DNA from: Stercorarius parasiticus
Taxonomy: Eukaryota > Chordata > Aves > Charadriiformes > Stercorariidae
Assembly (NCBI GenBank): GCA_013396915.1
Contig: VWZL01000728.1
Location: forward strand, 2,183,894 to 2,247,893
Direction: 5' to 3'
Length of the DNA stretch: 64,000 bases
The notes beneath the pieces are model-generated. The model was not told where the DNA came from and searched no databases. It was given only the letters and a program-made list of their open reading frames with translations. Within the stretch, counting starts at the first letter, position 1. The number at the start of each line of letters is the position of its first letter. The translations under genes and the position numbers were made by a program. Shown here in pieces: positions 62,891 through 64,000 of the stretch.

Positions 62891-64000
62891 TTAAATGCAG
62901 TTTCAAGCCAAGTTTACCCATGTCTGTAAAACAGCAGGAAATATCAAGACCTTAAAGTCTCTCCCCTGTTGTAGTATTGGTTCTACTTTGGCCTACATTT
63001 TTACCAGGAAGACAAGAAAACCTCCCTAAAAGGCCACACACTTTGTTGTTCTGCCAGCTGGAGTGGTTTTGGGATTGTCTCAAACAGGACAGCCATCAGA
63101 AAGCATGATATGCATAAAGCAGAGAGCTCATAGGTGTAGGTTTCCAGGTACAAATAAAGTTGCTTTGATCGGAGCACACAGTGCAAAAAATTCAATGCCT
63201 CCCATCACCAGCTTCTCCATCCTGCTGCATTTCCCTCTCTCCACCTATTTTCCCTAAACGTAAAATGGGGAGAGTGCAAGAAAGCTGTTTGATATACTAC
63301 AACAATTGGACTCTAAATACAACAAATTGTTATTCTTTCTTGCCTAGCAGAACTGCCACCGGTGACCCAAATATTTCCTGTTGGGCTCAGCTCATCTGGA
63401 GCTGCCCCTGGGACAGCCAGCAGTTATGTAAGGAACAGACGGCTGGGAGGAAGTGATGTCTGAGTATCCATGTCCGAGTGTCCATGTCTGAGAGTCATGT
63501 TTCAGCATCAGCCATGGCATTACGCAGTTTGCACTTTGCTTAAGCATTAAAAGCACTAGTGGCACCTAGAATCACAGCCAGTTTCTAAATTTTAGCAACG
63601 TACCTGCAGGCCAGGCGGTTTTGCCGTTCCAAGTGCAGATACCTTCAACATCCCGCTGTCTGGCTCCCCCACCTTTGTGGTATCTGTAGGCTTTCCCCCT
63701 TAGATACATGGGCAACGTATGCTCCCCTTGTGTACATAAGCATGCTTTATTTCACATAGTTCAATGCCCAATAATTAAAAACTCATTTCAGCTTTATCTC
63801 GGTAAGAAATGCTGATCACCATAGCCTGCCTTTATGGCTATTATCTTATCCCAACTGCTGTAATTTCCATTAGTGCTTGTTATTCCACTGGCAGATAAAG
63901 CAAACACTCCCCTGGCTGAAGCAGGGCTGAAGGAGGACAGGGTGACCCACACTGCCTTACCTCTTTCACACATTTCTCTGCAGCAAGGTTGCAGGCTGTG

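Larger units (their letters stand above)
54148..64000 (-). other. WBP1L: Region upstream of short WBP1L; probable intron of the long isoform
   Basis: In mammals a second, upstream first exon encodes a signal peptide. I find neither that exon nor a CpG island here, so this AT-rich 9.9 kb is most simply intron 1 of the long transcript. It contains one CR1 fragment and small repeats, but no recognisable gene. Confidence 0.6.

Overview
This is vertebrate nuclear DNA, almost certainly from a bird. The genes have GT-AG introns, the GC-rich genes are very compact, and the interspersed repeats are CR1 retroposon 3' ends of avian type. Five genes can be read exon by exon: CNNM2 (-), AS3MT (-), BORCS7 (-), CYP17A1 (+) and WBP1L (-). 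This is the same order and relative orientation as the human 10q24.32 block, shown here inverted. The CR1 subfamily look suggests a neognath bird, but I cannot name the species.

Layout. 1-4485 is CNNM2 intron 1. 4486-5492 is the readable part of CNNM2 exon 1; its 5' half is lost in an 839-base gap inside a CpG island. 6.7-10.15 kb is intergenic. 10.17-14.15 kb is AS3MT with ten coding exons. 14.7-18.8 kb is BORCS7 with five coding exons, plus a 619-base exact duplication around a single N that looks like an unmerged contig overlap. 18.8-19.66 kb is a head-to-head promoter interval shared by BORCS7 and CYP17A1; it holds a degenerate minisatellite. 19.66-23.25 kb is CYP17A1 with eight exons. 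23.25-27 kb is GC-rich and has no gene I can support. 29.4-54.15 kb is WBP1L with four coding exons of the short isoform; it converges tail to tail on CYP17A1. 54.15-64 kb is AT-rich sequence upstream of that isoform, probably intron 1 of the longer WBP1L transcript.

The genes are not a pathway. They are a conserved syntenic block: a magnesium-transport-related membrane protein (CNNM2), arsenic detoxification (AS3MT), a lysosome-positioning subunit (BORCS7), a steroid hydroxylase/lyase (CYP17A1) and a WW-ligand membrane adaptor (WBP1L).

I found no new kind of system. The points most worth a second look are: the AS3MT start codon, which reads GTG and may be an A|TG split across a splice junction; a serine in CYP17A1 where human has Arg358, a residue needed for 17,20-lyase activity; the probable false duplication in BORCS7; two tandem ZNF143-type motifs in BORCS7 intron 1; and the compact BORCS7/CYP17A1 bidirectional promoter with its minisatellite.
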